Below the pieces are notes generated by a model. It saw only the letters and a program-made list of their open reading frames with translations. It was not told the DNA's origin and searched no databases. DNA of 16,754 nucleotides from JBJFCE01 sp051888775 (GTDB lineage Bacteria; Bacillota; Clostridia; Lachnospirales; Lachnospiraceae): assembly GCA_051888775.1 (NCBI GenBank), contig JBJFCE010000023.1, forward strand, positions 1 to 16,754. Reading direction: 5' to 3'. This document shows, piece by piece, positions 6,680 to 15,639 of this stretch; the first letter of the stretch is position 1; every line of letters starts with the position of its first letter. The position numbers and the translations under genes were made by a program.

Positions 6680-9652
6680 TCAGGTCGCATGTCTTTTTCT
6701 TTTATTTGGTGTTTTCCATAAAAGTAATACAACGGAAACCGCTGCCATACCGAGACAAAGTATCCATTTCGGTTCAAAAAGATCTCCCGTGTCCGGCGAA
6801 TCATCTAACTGTCCGCTGCCTGATGCACCTTCCGCACCGCCTTCATACCACATCAGCGCATACGCTGACAAATGATTTGCATAAAATCGCAAACACGATA
6901 TATTATCCTGCGTCAGCTGTTCGCTTTTTACGACCTCCAGTTGTCCGTTTGCATCCAGACACAATACATATACAGTACTGCTTTGCAGTTCTTCCGGAAG
7001 TGCCACGGTAAGATTTAACGCATTGGTCCCAAAAACGGTAATCGGTATGCCGGATGCCGTATCTGCGGTAATATTTAATCCATGGAACTGTACCTGATCA
7101 TTTTCACCGTACAGAGCCTCATAACACTCGCGGATTTGCTGCTCTGCAGTCTGATCATCCGCAACCGTTATCCGTATCGTTTCCTGATTGCCTGAAAGCT
7201 GTGCTTCTGAAAGCTCCGGATGATTAAGGAATGTAGAGCGTAAAGAAAGAGTGAGTTTCTCTTCTCCCGAATTCCCGCTTTCCATCCAATCAGTATTTTC
7301 ATAATAGGACAATGCATCCTCTGATACAGACGTTACAGGGTATGTCACGCCATACATCTGAACCTGTTCGGGCCATTCTATCTGCTGTGCGTCCGTCACC
7401 GGAAGCGTGCACTTCAAAATGATCAGCGACTCCCCGCCCTCCGATACAGTTTCATCCCATGTACAGATATATCCTCTGAATCCACTGACATACGGATCAA
7501 GAACCGTTCCTTCAATAACCGTATCGACACTCGGAATTACCGCAATACTCACATTGCAAAAACATAAATCCCTTGTATCCGTGCGATAGTATCTGGTTGC
7601 CGATTCTTCATAGCTTGCCTGCGGAAGCACAGTATCGGCTCCGCCCCGGAACCATACGGTATTCATTCCGTTCTCACGAACCGTACCGCCAAGATCAAAA
7701 GCCCTTGCACCGATCTGTGACACGTTTTCCTGAATGGAAATCATCGCCAGCGGGCAGCCGGCAAACGCTCTGTCCGCAATTTTCACAAGCCCGGTACCGC
7801 CGTTAACAGAATACAGATTGCTGCAACCAAAGAAAGCGTCTTCACCGATTTCCTCCACACTTTCCGGTATGCTTACTGCCACTATTCCCGTGTGTCCCGC
7901 AAAGCATCCTGCAGCAATTTTTTTGACACCGTCCGGTATGGAAATCTTGCTGTCAGAACCCCGATAAGCCAGTAGGATTCCGTCTCCTACGATCAAAAAA
8001 TCCTCTCCTGTTTCATTTTTCCAGCTGTTCAGCCACGGAGTCTCGGAAAATGCATATGGTGCAATCTGTGTTACCGTATCCGGAATATCCACCTGTACCA
8101 ACTGATCGCAGTGATAAAACGCACCGTACCCGATCGTGGTAACCCCTTCCGGAATGGTCACCTGAGTCAATCCGCTTCTGGCAAACGCAAAATCGCCGAT
8201 CTGCGTAATACCGTCCGCAAATTCATAGGAATCCAATGTAGTCTGACGATAGTATGCCTGATCTGCAATCACCTGACCGTCAACAACCGTATATTTAGGA
8301 ATCGACAAACCTTTTCGTTCTGAGTCCGCTCCTGACATCTGATCCTGTTCGACATTGTCTGCATTCTCTGAATTCTCCGATGATACTGAGGAATCCGTAT
8401 GGGATAAAACCGAAGAATCTATGCCGACTGCACCATCAGGATCCGTAGCACCATTGTCTGTTGCATTCGTCACACTTTCCGACTCTCCGCTATATACCGG
8501 CTGCTGTGTATTATCGATAAATACAACTGCCTGACCGGATACAATCACCGTCTGCCCCATAACATCCGCCTGTGTCACTTCAAGCGGATTAACATATGGT
8601 TCCGCATCGGCTGTATTTTCATCCTGAGTATTATCATCTTCAGCTGCCGCTTCCTGTCCGGCTGATTCTTCCGATTCTGTCTCAGCTTCCTCTGCCTGTT
8701 TGGCTTCTTCCCGTTCTTTCTCGGCTTCCTCTGCCTGCGCGAGTACTGCATCACGGATTTCTTCATATTCCGCCTGAGAAATTGCTGTCACAACATGTTC
8801 TTTTGCAAACCGATCTGCCACACTTCCGGCACTCGCCTTGATCTGTAGGTTTGGGCAACCGTCAAACGCCGTATCATGGATCGACTTCACTGTTTCCGGT
8901 ATTTCGATTGCTTCTAAATGACTACAGTTTTCAAATGCTTTTGCATCAATCTGAGTTACCGAATAAGGGATCGTAACTGCCTGAAGTCCTCTGCAGTTAG
9001 AAAATGCATAGGCCGGTATTTCCGTCAAAGCATCTGACAAACTGACAAACTGTAAGTTATCGCATCCCCAAAATGCATATTTTGCGATCGATTCTATCGT
9101 ATCAGGCATATCATAAGCCGATATGCTGCTTCCGTTTAACACTTCATACAAACGGGTTCTGTCAGCACTCATCAATGCTCCGTCTTCACAACAGAGTGTC
9201 GGATGATCTTCATCCAGCTCAATATCTGCTAATAATGGGCAGCCGGAAAAAACTCCGTTGCCCATTTCAGTAATACCGGTACCGATTGACATTTTTTCTA
9301 ACAGATCACATTCCGCAAAAGCCGCATTTCCGATGCGCTCCACGGAGTCCGGGATTGCAACCTCTTTCAGATTGCTGCACCCATAGAAAGCATGATGTCT
9401 GATTTCCTCCACGCTTTCCGGTATCTCTATGCGCTCTAAAGTCGTATTTTCAAAAAAAGCCTCCTCCCCGATCACTGTGATATAATCGGGGATTGTTACT
9501 TCCTTATCCGTTCCGGTATATTTTACCAATACAGTTCCGTTCGTTTGAAAATCCGCACTTTTGGCAGCAGTTTTTCCTCCCGGGAGCTGACTGAACAATA
9601 CCGCTGCGATCAAAAGGAGCACACCGGCTGTTTTTCTGATTTTTCCTGCCAT
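6680..9652 (-). CDS. BspA-like LRR_5 cell-wall protein with SPDTGD sorting signal (990 aa)
   Basis: A predicted surface-anchored protein. The signal peptide (1-30) has a KIRK start and hydrophobic core. LRR block 1 (about 45-285) has eight copies of the pattern IP.SV..I...AF.GC..L. A Glu/Ala-rich, probably helical stretch (288-345) and an acidic Ser/Asn linker follow. LRR block 2 (about 455-680) has seven copies. A beta-rich part leads to a domain (about 825-938) shared with the upstream 1516-residue protein. The C-terminus has SPDTGD (952-957), a membrane segment (about 962-979) and tail KRKR. The PxTG form differs from LPxTG and resembles the (S/N/P)PxTG signals of C. difficile sortase B. 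The start is supported by AAAAGGAG 7 nt upstream, part of which overlaps the stop of the preceding gene (12-nt gap), suggesting translational coupling. BspA-type LRRs often mediate adhesion; the ligand is unknown. It is the last gene of the operon. Confidence 0.88.
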   Translation of the reverse strand: MAGKIRKTAGVLLLIAAVLFSQLPGGKTAAKSADFQTNGTVLVKYTGTDKEVTIPDYITVIGEEAFFENTTLERIEIPESVEEIRHHAFYGCSNLKEVAIPDSVERIGNAAFAECDLLEKMSIGTGITEMGNGVFSGCPLLADIELDEDHPTLCCEDGALMSADRTRLYEVLNGSSISAYDMPDTIESIAKYAFWGCDNLQFVSLSDALTEIPAYAFSNCRGLQAVTIPYSVTQIDAKAFENCSHLEAIEIPETVKSIHDTAFDGCPNLQIKASAGSVADRFAKEHVVTAISQAEYEEIRDAVLAQAEEAEKEREEAKQAEEAETESEESAGQEAAAEDDNTQDENTADAEPYVNPLEVTQADVMGQTVIVSGQAVVFIDNTQQPVYSGESESVTNATDNGATDPDGAVGIDSSVLSHTDSSVSSENSENADNVEQDQMSGADSERKGLSIPKYTVVDGQVIADQAYYRQTTLDSYEFADGITQIGDFAFARSGLTQVTIPEGVTTIGYGAFYHCDQLVQVDIPDTVTQIAPYAFSETPWLNSWKNETGEDFLIVGDGILLAYRGSDSKISIPDGVKKIAAGCFAGHTGIVAVSIPESVEEIGEDAFFGCSNLYSVNGGTGLVKIADRAFAGCPLAMISIQENVSQIGARAFDLGGTVRENGMNTVWFRGGADTVLPQASYEESATRYYRTDTRDLCFCNVSIAVIPSVDTVIEGTVLDPYVSGFRGYICTWDETVSEGGESLIILKCTLPVTDAQQIEWPEQVQMYGVTYPVTSVSEDALSYYENTDWMESGNSGEEKLTLSLRSTFLNHPELSEAQLSGNQETIRITVADDQTAEQQIRECYEALYGENDQVQFHGLNITADTASGIPITVFGTNALNLTVALPEELQSSTVYVLCLDANGQLEVVKSEQLTQDNISCLRFYANHLSAYALMWYEGGAEGASGSGQLDDSPDTGDLFEPKWILCLGMAAVSVVLLLWKTPNKRKRHAT

Positions 9653-9664
9653 GGAATTCTCCTT

Positions 9665-12600
9665 TTAAGCGGTTTTTGTTGTTACGTTTCTTTTATCTTT
9701 CTTTAACAGCAGAATCGCGGAAGTACATCCGAGCGCCACCACAAGAAACCACTTGGGATGAATCGGATCTCCGGTCTTTGGCGTACTGTCTGCCACACCG
9801 CTCATCAAATTACTGCGATCCACATAAACCGTATACGGTGAAAAATGTGTTGCCGTAAAGGATACACACGGTACCCCGTTGATCGTTGTAAATCTCGGAT
9901 TCAGTTTGTCAAGATCATCACCGTTGACAACACCAGCAACCTGATTATTTCCGGCATACTGGATCAGATCATCCGGAAGCGGCATTGTGATATTGACAGA
10001 CAATCCCGTCGTATCCTCGATCTTTGTCGTACCTGTAGCATCATAAAGAGAAATATCCATTGCAAAATAAGACAGATTATCCAGACTTCCGTATTCCTTA
10101 CGAAGAGCTGCCTCCACTGCACTTCTTGCAGTTGCACTGTCCGTAATTCTTACTACGAAATTATCCGTAGATCCGTCTACGGTTGCGGACGCAATACCGG
10201 TATTGGAAATACCCGGCTTTGTAATATCCACAGTCGTACCCTGACTGCCTCCTCCGGCATTTCCGGAACTGCTTCCGTCACTGCCGGTACTGTTATTTCC
10301 TGAATTGCTTCCACCGGAATTATTGGTTCCGTTATTATTGCTTCCGCTTGTATCCGTTGCACTGGCATAGTTGGCTGTAATCGTCAGATCATGGGACGGC
10401 ATTGTAATGGTTGTTACGGATGAACTGCTATTCGCAATATTAAAATCATTGGAATCGGAAGTCCAATTTTTAAAAGTCTGTCCGCTCGGTGCCGCATTGG
10501 CAGTTATGGAAACCGTTGCTCCGGCTGCATAAGTACCGCTTCCCGTACCGTTCTGTACCGTCAATTTAAACTGCCCGCCCGGTGTCGGTGTAGGCGTCGG
10601 GGTTCCGCTGACAGCTCCTGTCGGTGTCGGGGTTCCTTTCCCGCTTGCCGGTTTTCCTGTCGGCGTGGGTGTCGGGGTCAGAGCACTTGTCGGCGCCGGT
10701 ACATATTTGGCCACAATAATCGTATCCTTCATAATACAGGTAAACGGCGCAGACCACTCATCAAAAACATATCCTTCTCTGACCGGTTCTTCCGGCTCCA
10801 CCGCAGCCTTTCCTTCTTCCACATATTGCAGATCGATCTCTGTTCCGTCATAGTCCAGGAAATAAACAAGATAATTTTTATTGATTTCCTGGAACTGATG
10901 ACCGTTCATATTGGCATAGGTCTCTACTGCTGATCCGAGATAGGAACGCAAGATCGCCACATCATCAAACGCTTCCGTTGCAATCGCAACCTCTGTCGCC
11001 GGTATCGTTACGGAGAGATATTTTCTCGTGTTGGTAAATGCACCTCTGTTAATCTCATTTACAGAATCCGGCAGGATAACCGTGATCAGATTCTCATCCC
11101 CGTCAAAGCAATTTGCAGGAATAACACTCAGCCCGGATGCATCTGACAGATCAACGGACATAATCGAGGTACAATTTTCAAATGCACCTTCGGAAATTTT
11201 TGTAACATCTTTGATCTCCGGATCTGTTTCCGAATCAATATACGCAGATCCTACACTGTCTCCTCTGGAAGAAAGACATTCAATGATCGTCTTGCCTGTA
11301 TCGTTATTTTCGTAGATAATACCGTTGCTACATACATAATTACTATTACCGCCGACACTGGTCAGACTATCACAGCCGGAGAACGGTGCCGTTCCGATAT
11401 CCTCCAATGCAGATCCTAAAACAACGGACTGCAGATTCTCACAGCTATAAAAAGCATTATCCGGTAATTGTTTCACGGAATTCATAGTAATGGAAAGGAT
11501 ACGGTCATTTCCCTGTGCTACCTTCTCCAGATCATTTCCGCTCTCATACTCTCTGGTTCCGTCTGACCCGCTTCTCGTTCCGTAATAGCCGTTGAACAGA
11601 CCATACTGACGATAGGTAGTATAGTACGGATCGTGAGCCATATACGCCTGAACATCATAGGAATTGTTTGTGGATTCAATGAAAGATTTGACATCAATGG
11701 ATTCCACACCTTCCGGGATAATGACATTCAACACATTACTTAACTGCTGAGATTGTACTGCATCCAGCGCAATCTCAGAGTTATCGGTATAATTGCCGGA
11801 CAGATATTTTTCATATTTCGTACGAATTTCATCGCTCAGTTCATCATAATGCGGATAATCAACCAGCGTAACTTCATTGGTATCATTGTTTAATAATACC
11901 GTCAGATTCGGATTATCCGGTGTACCGGACCGGTAGCAGACACGCTTCTGGTTCGGCTCATCCATATAATTGGTCGGATCCATTGCCCAGTCAAACGGTG
12001 CATATCCTTTAACAATGTCACCGTAGAAGGTCAGCTCGTCACTTCCTGTCGCAAAAGCATTCGAACCGATTGAAAATCCACTGTAACCGTTCCTTGGAGT
12101 AGAGAACACAACCGTTTCAAGCTTTGTGCAGCCCATAAAAGCACTGTCTCCGATTGCCTTAATAGAATCACCGATATAAACCGTCTCCAGCTTCGGTGAA
12201 TCCTTGAATGCACCGCTGTCTATAGATTCGATCGCACTGCCATCCTCAATCTTTAAAGTCTTCAGATTCTGATAAATGACATCATCCGTAGTCATGCTGA
12301 AGCATTCGGGCCCGATTCCCGTTACGGTAATCTCACCGACCTTTGCCGGAACAACAACAAGACCATTATTACCACTTGCATTCGTAAACTCATCTTCATT
12401 ACCGACAAGTACGCAAGAAGTCAGAATACCGTTATCATCCACGGTAAATCGATAAATACCGGAGCCTACTTCCCAATGATCTTTTCCGTCCGAGCCGTTA
12501 TATACATAAGTGATTCCCGCCGCCCATGCTGACTTTCTCGGAGAAGCCGTTACACCTGCGGCATTATTTTCAGGGCCTCTGATATAAAAATCATTTGTTA

Positions 12601-14215
12601 ATACATCGATAAATGCATTTGTTTCAAATTCCACATAACCGCAGGAACCGGTCTTGGTATCCGGAAATTCCACACATTTCAGATTGATACAGCCACGGAA
12701 GAAACCGGAGCCCAATGTTTCCGTAGTCTGAAGACCATAGTTTGCAGGCATTACAACCGTCTTTAAGTTACTTCGTCCTGCCAGCACATAATCTCCGAGT
12801 TTCGAAACCGAAGCAGGTAATTCCACATCCGTCCATGATCCGCTCAAGCCGGACTCCACGGCAAATGCCGCATCACCGATTCTGCTTGTCAGATCACAGA
12901 ACTCAACGGAACGCAGCGCATAACAGTCATAGAAAGCATAATCTTCAATGACCAGATTGCTGTTAATTCCGGACATATCAATATTGGCCAGACTTGCACA
13001 GAATGCAAAGGCCCCCTTACCAATCTTTGCGATCGTACTCGGGAATGCGATCGAAGACAATCGGTTACATCCGTAAAAACACTCCGTACCGATAACGGTC
13101 GTACCGTTTCCGATCGTTACACTTCTTAAAGAAGCACAATTTTTAAAGGCGCGGTTTCCGATCGTTCCGGAATACGCAGTTACTTCCTGAATACCGGTGG
13201 CATCTTCAAAAGCACTGTCACCGATCTGTAGGATTTCCTGCGGAATCACAAGCTTTGTAATATTGGTTGCGCCCTTAAAAGACTCATTTCCTATATATTT
13301 AATATCAAATTTATTAGTAGACGGTGCATAGAAACCGGAAGAGATATCATCTCCGACCACCCTGTCCTGATTAAACGGAATATAAACAACGGAACTTCCT
13401 ACTCCCGGATTGGTAATCGTCTTGTCCACAACCTCTACCAGACGATATTCCTGTCCGTGGATCGGCTCCAGATTCTTGGTTACATCAGAACTCCTGTAAT
13501 GATCACAAAAATAGATCATTTTATTACTATATGACAAATCCTTTGCTTTATAGGAAGGCTTCGTCGGTTCGGATGTATTTAAAACAGGCTCTTTTCCCTC
13601 CGGGCTGCCGTTTGCAATCCATTGGTCATGCTTCGTCAGCCATGCTGCATAATCCCTGTCATAGGTCTCTTTTGCAGATACATAGCTCGACCATTCCGAC
13701 GGATAATATCTTTCCAATTCCTCATCCGTCAATGCAACCTCTCCTGTTATGGGATCATCATAAAATGCATTGATCTCCTCAATCGTAAACGAAGGATAAT
13801 TGGTAACTACGTTGGAATTGATCGTCAGCGTTCCGTTTTGCGGAGTAAATACCGGGTTGTACTTCGTAATAACGCCGGACTTGGAACCTCCGGTCACATC
13901 AACCGTATGGAATTCATAGGCATTCCACAGCTCATAGTTACCGGCACTCGTCTGATAGATCATCTTGGCATTATATACCGTATCATCCGTATAAGTAATC
14001 GGATCAATATCCGGATCATTTGCCAGTGCCGGACTGGTCGGATAGGTCTGTGCCGGTACACTGGTATCCGATTCACTTCCTCCGATTGCGCTCGCATTTG
14101 GTGTCGGTATCGCTGCAATGATCAGTGCCATCACAAGCGTTAATACACCGAAGGTTTTTCTTGCCGAACGTTTTACTTTTCTGCTGACTGTTGGTTTCGA
14201 TGCTTTTTTTGCCAT
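9665..14215 (-). CDS. Large BspA-like LRR_5 cell-wall protein with TPKTGD sorting signal (1516 aa)
   Basis: A predicted surface protein. The signal peptide has a long basic n-region (1-20), a hydrophobic core and likely cleavage after Ala43 (NASA). Residues 44-300 match no domain I recognise. LRR_5 blocks lie at about 306-560, 650-760 and 895-1110, with about 20 AF..C..L-type repeats. A Listeria-Bacteroides-type repeat (about 1127-1172, EGYVFDEWSAP) comes next, then a Pro/Thr stalk (1174-1216), a second bacterial-repeat domain (about 1217-1285, FKNWTSD), a Gly/Ser/Asn linker, a domain shared with the 990-residue protein (about 1350-1465), TPKTGD (1478-1483), a membrane segment and a basic tail. 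The stalk would lift the LRRs off the wall. An RGDS sits at 984-987. AAGGAG lies 7 nt before the ATG, and the sortase gene ends 22 bp upstream. A role as adhesin or scaffold is inferred from the family; the partner is unknown. Confidence 0.9.
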   Translation of the reverse strand: MAKKASKPTVSRKVKRSARKTFGVLTLVMALIIAAIPTPNASAIGGSESDTSVPAQTYPTSPALANDPDIDPITYTDDTVYNAKMIYQTSAGNYELWNAYEFHTVDVTGGSKSGVITKYNPVFTPQNGTLTINSNVVTNYPSFTIEEINAFYDDPITGEVALTDEELERYYPSEWSSYVSAKETYDRDYAAWLTKHDQWIANGSPEGKEPVLNTSEPTKPSYKAKDLSYSNKMIYFCDHYRSSDVTKNLEPIHGQEYRLVEVVDKTITNPGVGSSVVYIPFNQDRVVGDDISSGFYAPSTNKFDIKYIGNESFKGATNITKLVIPQEILQIGDSAFEDATGIQEVTAYSGTIGNRAFKNCASLRSVTIGNGTTVIGTECFYGCNRLSSIAFPSTIAKIGKGAFAFCASLANIDMSGINSNLVIEDYAFYDCYALRSVEFCDLTSRIGDAAFAVESGLSGSWTDVELPASVSKLGDYVLAGRSNLKTVVMPANYGLQTTETLGSGFFRGCINLKCVEFPDTKTGSCGYVEFETNAFIDVLTNDFYIRGPENNAAGVTASPRKSAWAAGITYVYNGSDGKDHWEVGSGIYRFTVDDNGILTSCVLVGNEDEFTNASGNNGLVVVPAKVGEITVTGIGPECFSMTTDDVIYQNLKTLKIEDGSAIESIDSGAFKDSPKLETVYIGDSIKAIGDSAFMGCTKLETVVFSTPRNGYSGFSIGSNAFATGSDELTFYGDIVKGYAPFDWAMDPTNYMDEPNQKRVCYRSGTPDNPNLTVLLNNDTNEVTLVDYPHYDELSDEIRTKYEKYLSGNYTDNSEIALDAVQSQQLSNVLNVIIPEGVESIDVKSFIESTNNSYDVQAYMAHDPYYTTYRQYGLFNGYYGTRSGSDGTREYESGNDLEKVAQGNDRILSITMNSVKQLPDNAFYSCENLQSVVLGSALEDIGTAPFSGCDSLTSVGGNSNYVCSNGIIYENNDTGKTIIECLSSRGDSVGSAYIDSETDPEIKDVTKISEGAFENCTSIMSVDLSDASGLSVIPANCFDGDENLITVILPDSVNEINRGAFTNTRKYLSVTIPATEVAIATEAFDDVAILRSYLGSAVETYANMNGHQFQEINKNYLVYFLDYDGTEIDLQYVEEGKAAVEPEEPVREGYVFDEWSAPFTCIMKDTIIVAKYVPAPTSALTPTPTPTGKPASGKGTPTPTGAVSGTPTPTPTPGGQFKLTVQNGTGSGTYAAGATVSITANAAPSGQTFKNWTSDSNDFNIANSSSSVTTITMPSHDLTITANYASATDTSGSNNNGTNNSGGSNSGNNSTGSDGSSSGNAGGGSQGTTVDITKPGISNTGIASATVDGSTDNFVVRITDSATARSAVEAALRKEYGSLDNLSYFAMDISLYDATGTTKIEDTTGLSVNITMPLPDDLIQYAGNNQVAGVVNGDDLDKLNPRFTTINGVPCVSFTATHFSPYTVYVDRSNLMSGVADSTPKTGDPIHPKWFLVVALGCTSAILLLKKDKRNVTTKTA
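10572..10690 (-). repeat. Low-complexity repeats encoding the Pro/Thr stalk
   Basis: Within the 1516-residue LRR gene, degenerate tandem copies of units such as CCGACACCGACA (minus strand) encode PTPTPTG-like runs. The DNA repeats would allow slippage and length variation of the stalk. Imperfect copies suggest it is not freshly amplified. Confidence 0.65.
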
Positions 14216-14237
14216 CGTATCTCTCCTTCTATCGTAG

Positions 14238-15428
14238 CTACTCTATCCGCTTGGCTACTACTACAAATCTTCCGTTTGTCTCCTGATAATCACAGGTGGA
14301 CAAGGTTAATAACTCGTCTCCGTAAACGGCACTGACCCCCGTATCATAAAGTGACATTTGTGCCATTTCATTCATATTGGAATAGAACTCCGCTTCCGAA
14401 TCCACATTGATAAACTGATAATACTTGAATACGATCTCATCCTCATTATAAATTCTGGACCGGAACACATACATAACCTCATATGTGCCTTTTTCGTAAA
14501 TGGTATCAAACTGAATATAACGGTGATTCTCAAAGAACGCCTCGGAGCTGTACCGATCCAGATTACCGAACATTTCTCCCGATTTCATATGATGCCCGTA
14601 AATGATCAGATTGGTACTCCTATGTACGACATCACACTCCGGATCCAGAAAAATACTGCCGTTTTTATCATACTCCTGATAAAAATTATGTGTCAGATAA
14701 TACTCCTTGTCCGGACTCTGCATCACCGGATAATCAATAAAAACCTCTTCTCCATTTGTATCGGCTATTTTCAGCCATCCGATTAGACTTTTATTCTTAT
14801 TGTATAAAGTTTTATATTCATCCAATACAGTGAGAACCACTTCTTCCTCGTCTTCCGTTCCCTGAATCGTAACCGTCTGATCCGGAATAGCACTGCCGTC
14901 CTGTGCTTTCAGCTGTGACAGATCATCAAAAGCCTGACGGCTCTTATAGGACATCGTGTAATAATATGCAAAATATCCGAGACAGACAACTGCGACAAGA
15001 CTGCATAAAATCATCACCACACGCCGTCTGCGGTCTTTCACAGACAAAATTTTCCGTGCTTCTTCTTCTACCTTTCCATTGTCTGTGTACCCTGTTCCAG
15101 GTTCCTTTACGCTACCTGTATGCTCCGTTTTTCCGTTTCCACGTTTCCTTCCATTATCAGGATCTTCCGATTTCGCGCTTGCGCGTTCCTTTGCCTTGAT
15201 TTTCTGTATTGCTTCGTATACTTCATCATCAAATTCACGCCCCAAAACGGATCTGAAAGAAATTGCTCCGCTCTGCATCGTCTGGTATAATTTCACCAGT
15301 TCTCTGCTGTCTTTAAAATTAATCTTCTTTCTGATCTCTTCGATCAACTTCTCATCATATAACGCATCTTCATAATCCTGTGCATTATAAAAAATATGTG
15401 ACCCGATCTGTTTTCTGTATCCTGCCAT
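14238..15428 (-). CDS. srtB: Class B sortase with long cytoplasmic N-terminal region
   Basis: A transpeptidase that cleaves a sorting signal between Thr and Gly and joins the protein to cell-wall peptidoglycan. The 396 residues divide into a hydrophilic N-terminal part (1-133), a membrane helix (about 137-158, after RRRR) and an extracellular catalytic domain (about 200-396). Catalytic residues visible are His279 (IIYGHHM), Cys379 (TLSTCDY) and Arg387 (NGRF). The GHHM.SG.MFGNL segment and extra helix before the TLSTC strand are typical of class B. Most class B sortases are about 220-260 residues and have only a few residues before the membrane helix, so the 130-residue cytoplasmic extension is unusual. 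It heads an operon with two PxTGD wall proteins, its likely substrates. The RBS AGAGG lies about 5 nt before the ATG. The gene symbol denotes the class only. Confidence 0.93.
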   Translation of the reverse strand: MAGYRKQIGSHIFYNAQDYEDALYDEKLIEEIRKKINFKDSRELVKLYQTMQSGAISFRSVLGREFDDEVYEAIQKIKAKERASAKSEDPDNGRKRGNGKTEHTGSVKEPGTGYTDNGKVEEEARKILSVKDRRRRVVMILCSLVAVVCLGYFAYYYTMSYKSRQAFDDLSQLKAQDGSAIPDQTVTIQGTEDEEEVVLTVLDEYKTLYNKNKSLIGWLKIADTNGEEVFIDYPVMQSPDKEYYLTHNFYQEYDKNGSIFLDPECDVVHRSTNLIIYGHHMKSGEMFGNLDRYSSEAFFENHRYIQFDTIYEKGTYEVMYVFRSRIYNEDEIVFKYYQFINVDSEAEFYSNMNEMAQMSLYDTGVSAVYGDELLTLSTCDYQETNGRFVVVAKRIE

Positions 15429-15478
15429 AACTACCTCTCTACAGGCATACTATCCCAATTTTTAGCATATGATATATT

Positions 15479-15506
15479 ATTTTACTATATCTTGAAATAA
15501 TTTCAA
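15479..15506 (-). promoter_or_regulatory. Sigma-A-type promoter of the sortase/LRR operon
   Basis: On the minus strand TTGAAA (15506-15501) precedes TAAAAT (15484-15479) with a 16-nt spacer, in an AT-rich tract. The predicted start is near 15472, with a leader of about 45 nt to the ATG at 15428. The -35 lies inside the inverted repeat at 15491-15507. Confidence 0.55.
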
Positions 15507-15507
15507 G
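15491..15507. promoter_or_regulatory. 17-bp inverted repeat overlapping the sortase operon -35
   Basis: CTTGAAAT and ATTTCAAG are perfect 8-bp arms around one central base. The repeat covers the proposed -35 and part of the spacer, the position expected for a repressor site. A second small palindrome, CAACATGTTG, lies at 15516-15525. No regulator gene is adjacent, and AT-rich palindromes occur by chance, so this is tentative. Confidence 0.4.
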
Positions 15508-15583
15508 AGTTTTTACAACATGTTGCGTCACAAATCCGAACCGAAGTCAATTTTTTTCAAAAAACTTCTTTGGATTCCCAGTC

Positions 15584-15610
15584 ACACATTTTCATGCTTC
15601 TCATAAGATA
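15584..15610 (+). promoter_or_regulatory. Sigma-K-like sporulation promoter before the cysteine-rich protein
   Basis: AC (15584-15585), 16 nt, then CATAAGATA (15602-15610) fits the B. subtilis sigma-K pattern AC-N16/17-CATANNNTA. No convincing sigma-A -35 is found at a suitable distance. The predicted start near 15617 leaves about 23 nt to the ATG at 15640. A -35 of two bases is weakly informative, so the call rests mainly on the -10 and the nature of the gene. Confidence 0.45.
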
Positions 15611-15639
15611 TAGCATAAAAACAATTTCGGAGGCACCTA

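Noticed and set aside
6307..7011. 234-codon plus-strand frame over the subtilase and LRR gene ends
   Set aside because: It runs antisense across two well-supported genes and the terminator between them; the protein shows no motif and is rich in His/Cys/Arg typical of antisense translation.
13622..14143. 173-codon plus-strand frame antisense to the large LRR gene
   Set aside because: Antisense to a clear signal-peptide-bearing coding region, with an Arg/Ile-rich composition and no RBS.
6680..14215. Possibility that the LRR repeats are a CRISPR or DNA repeat array
   Set aside because: The periodicity is at protein level (IP..V..I...AF..C..L); the DNA copies are diverged and in frame, with no identical repeats or spacers.
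15543..15568. AT-rich hairpin (GAAG...T-run...A-run...CTTC) between the divergent promoters
   Set aside because: Mostly A/T pairing in an AT-rich tract; it fits no terminator for either divergent gene and may be chance.
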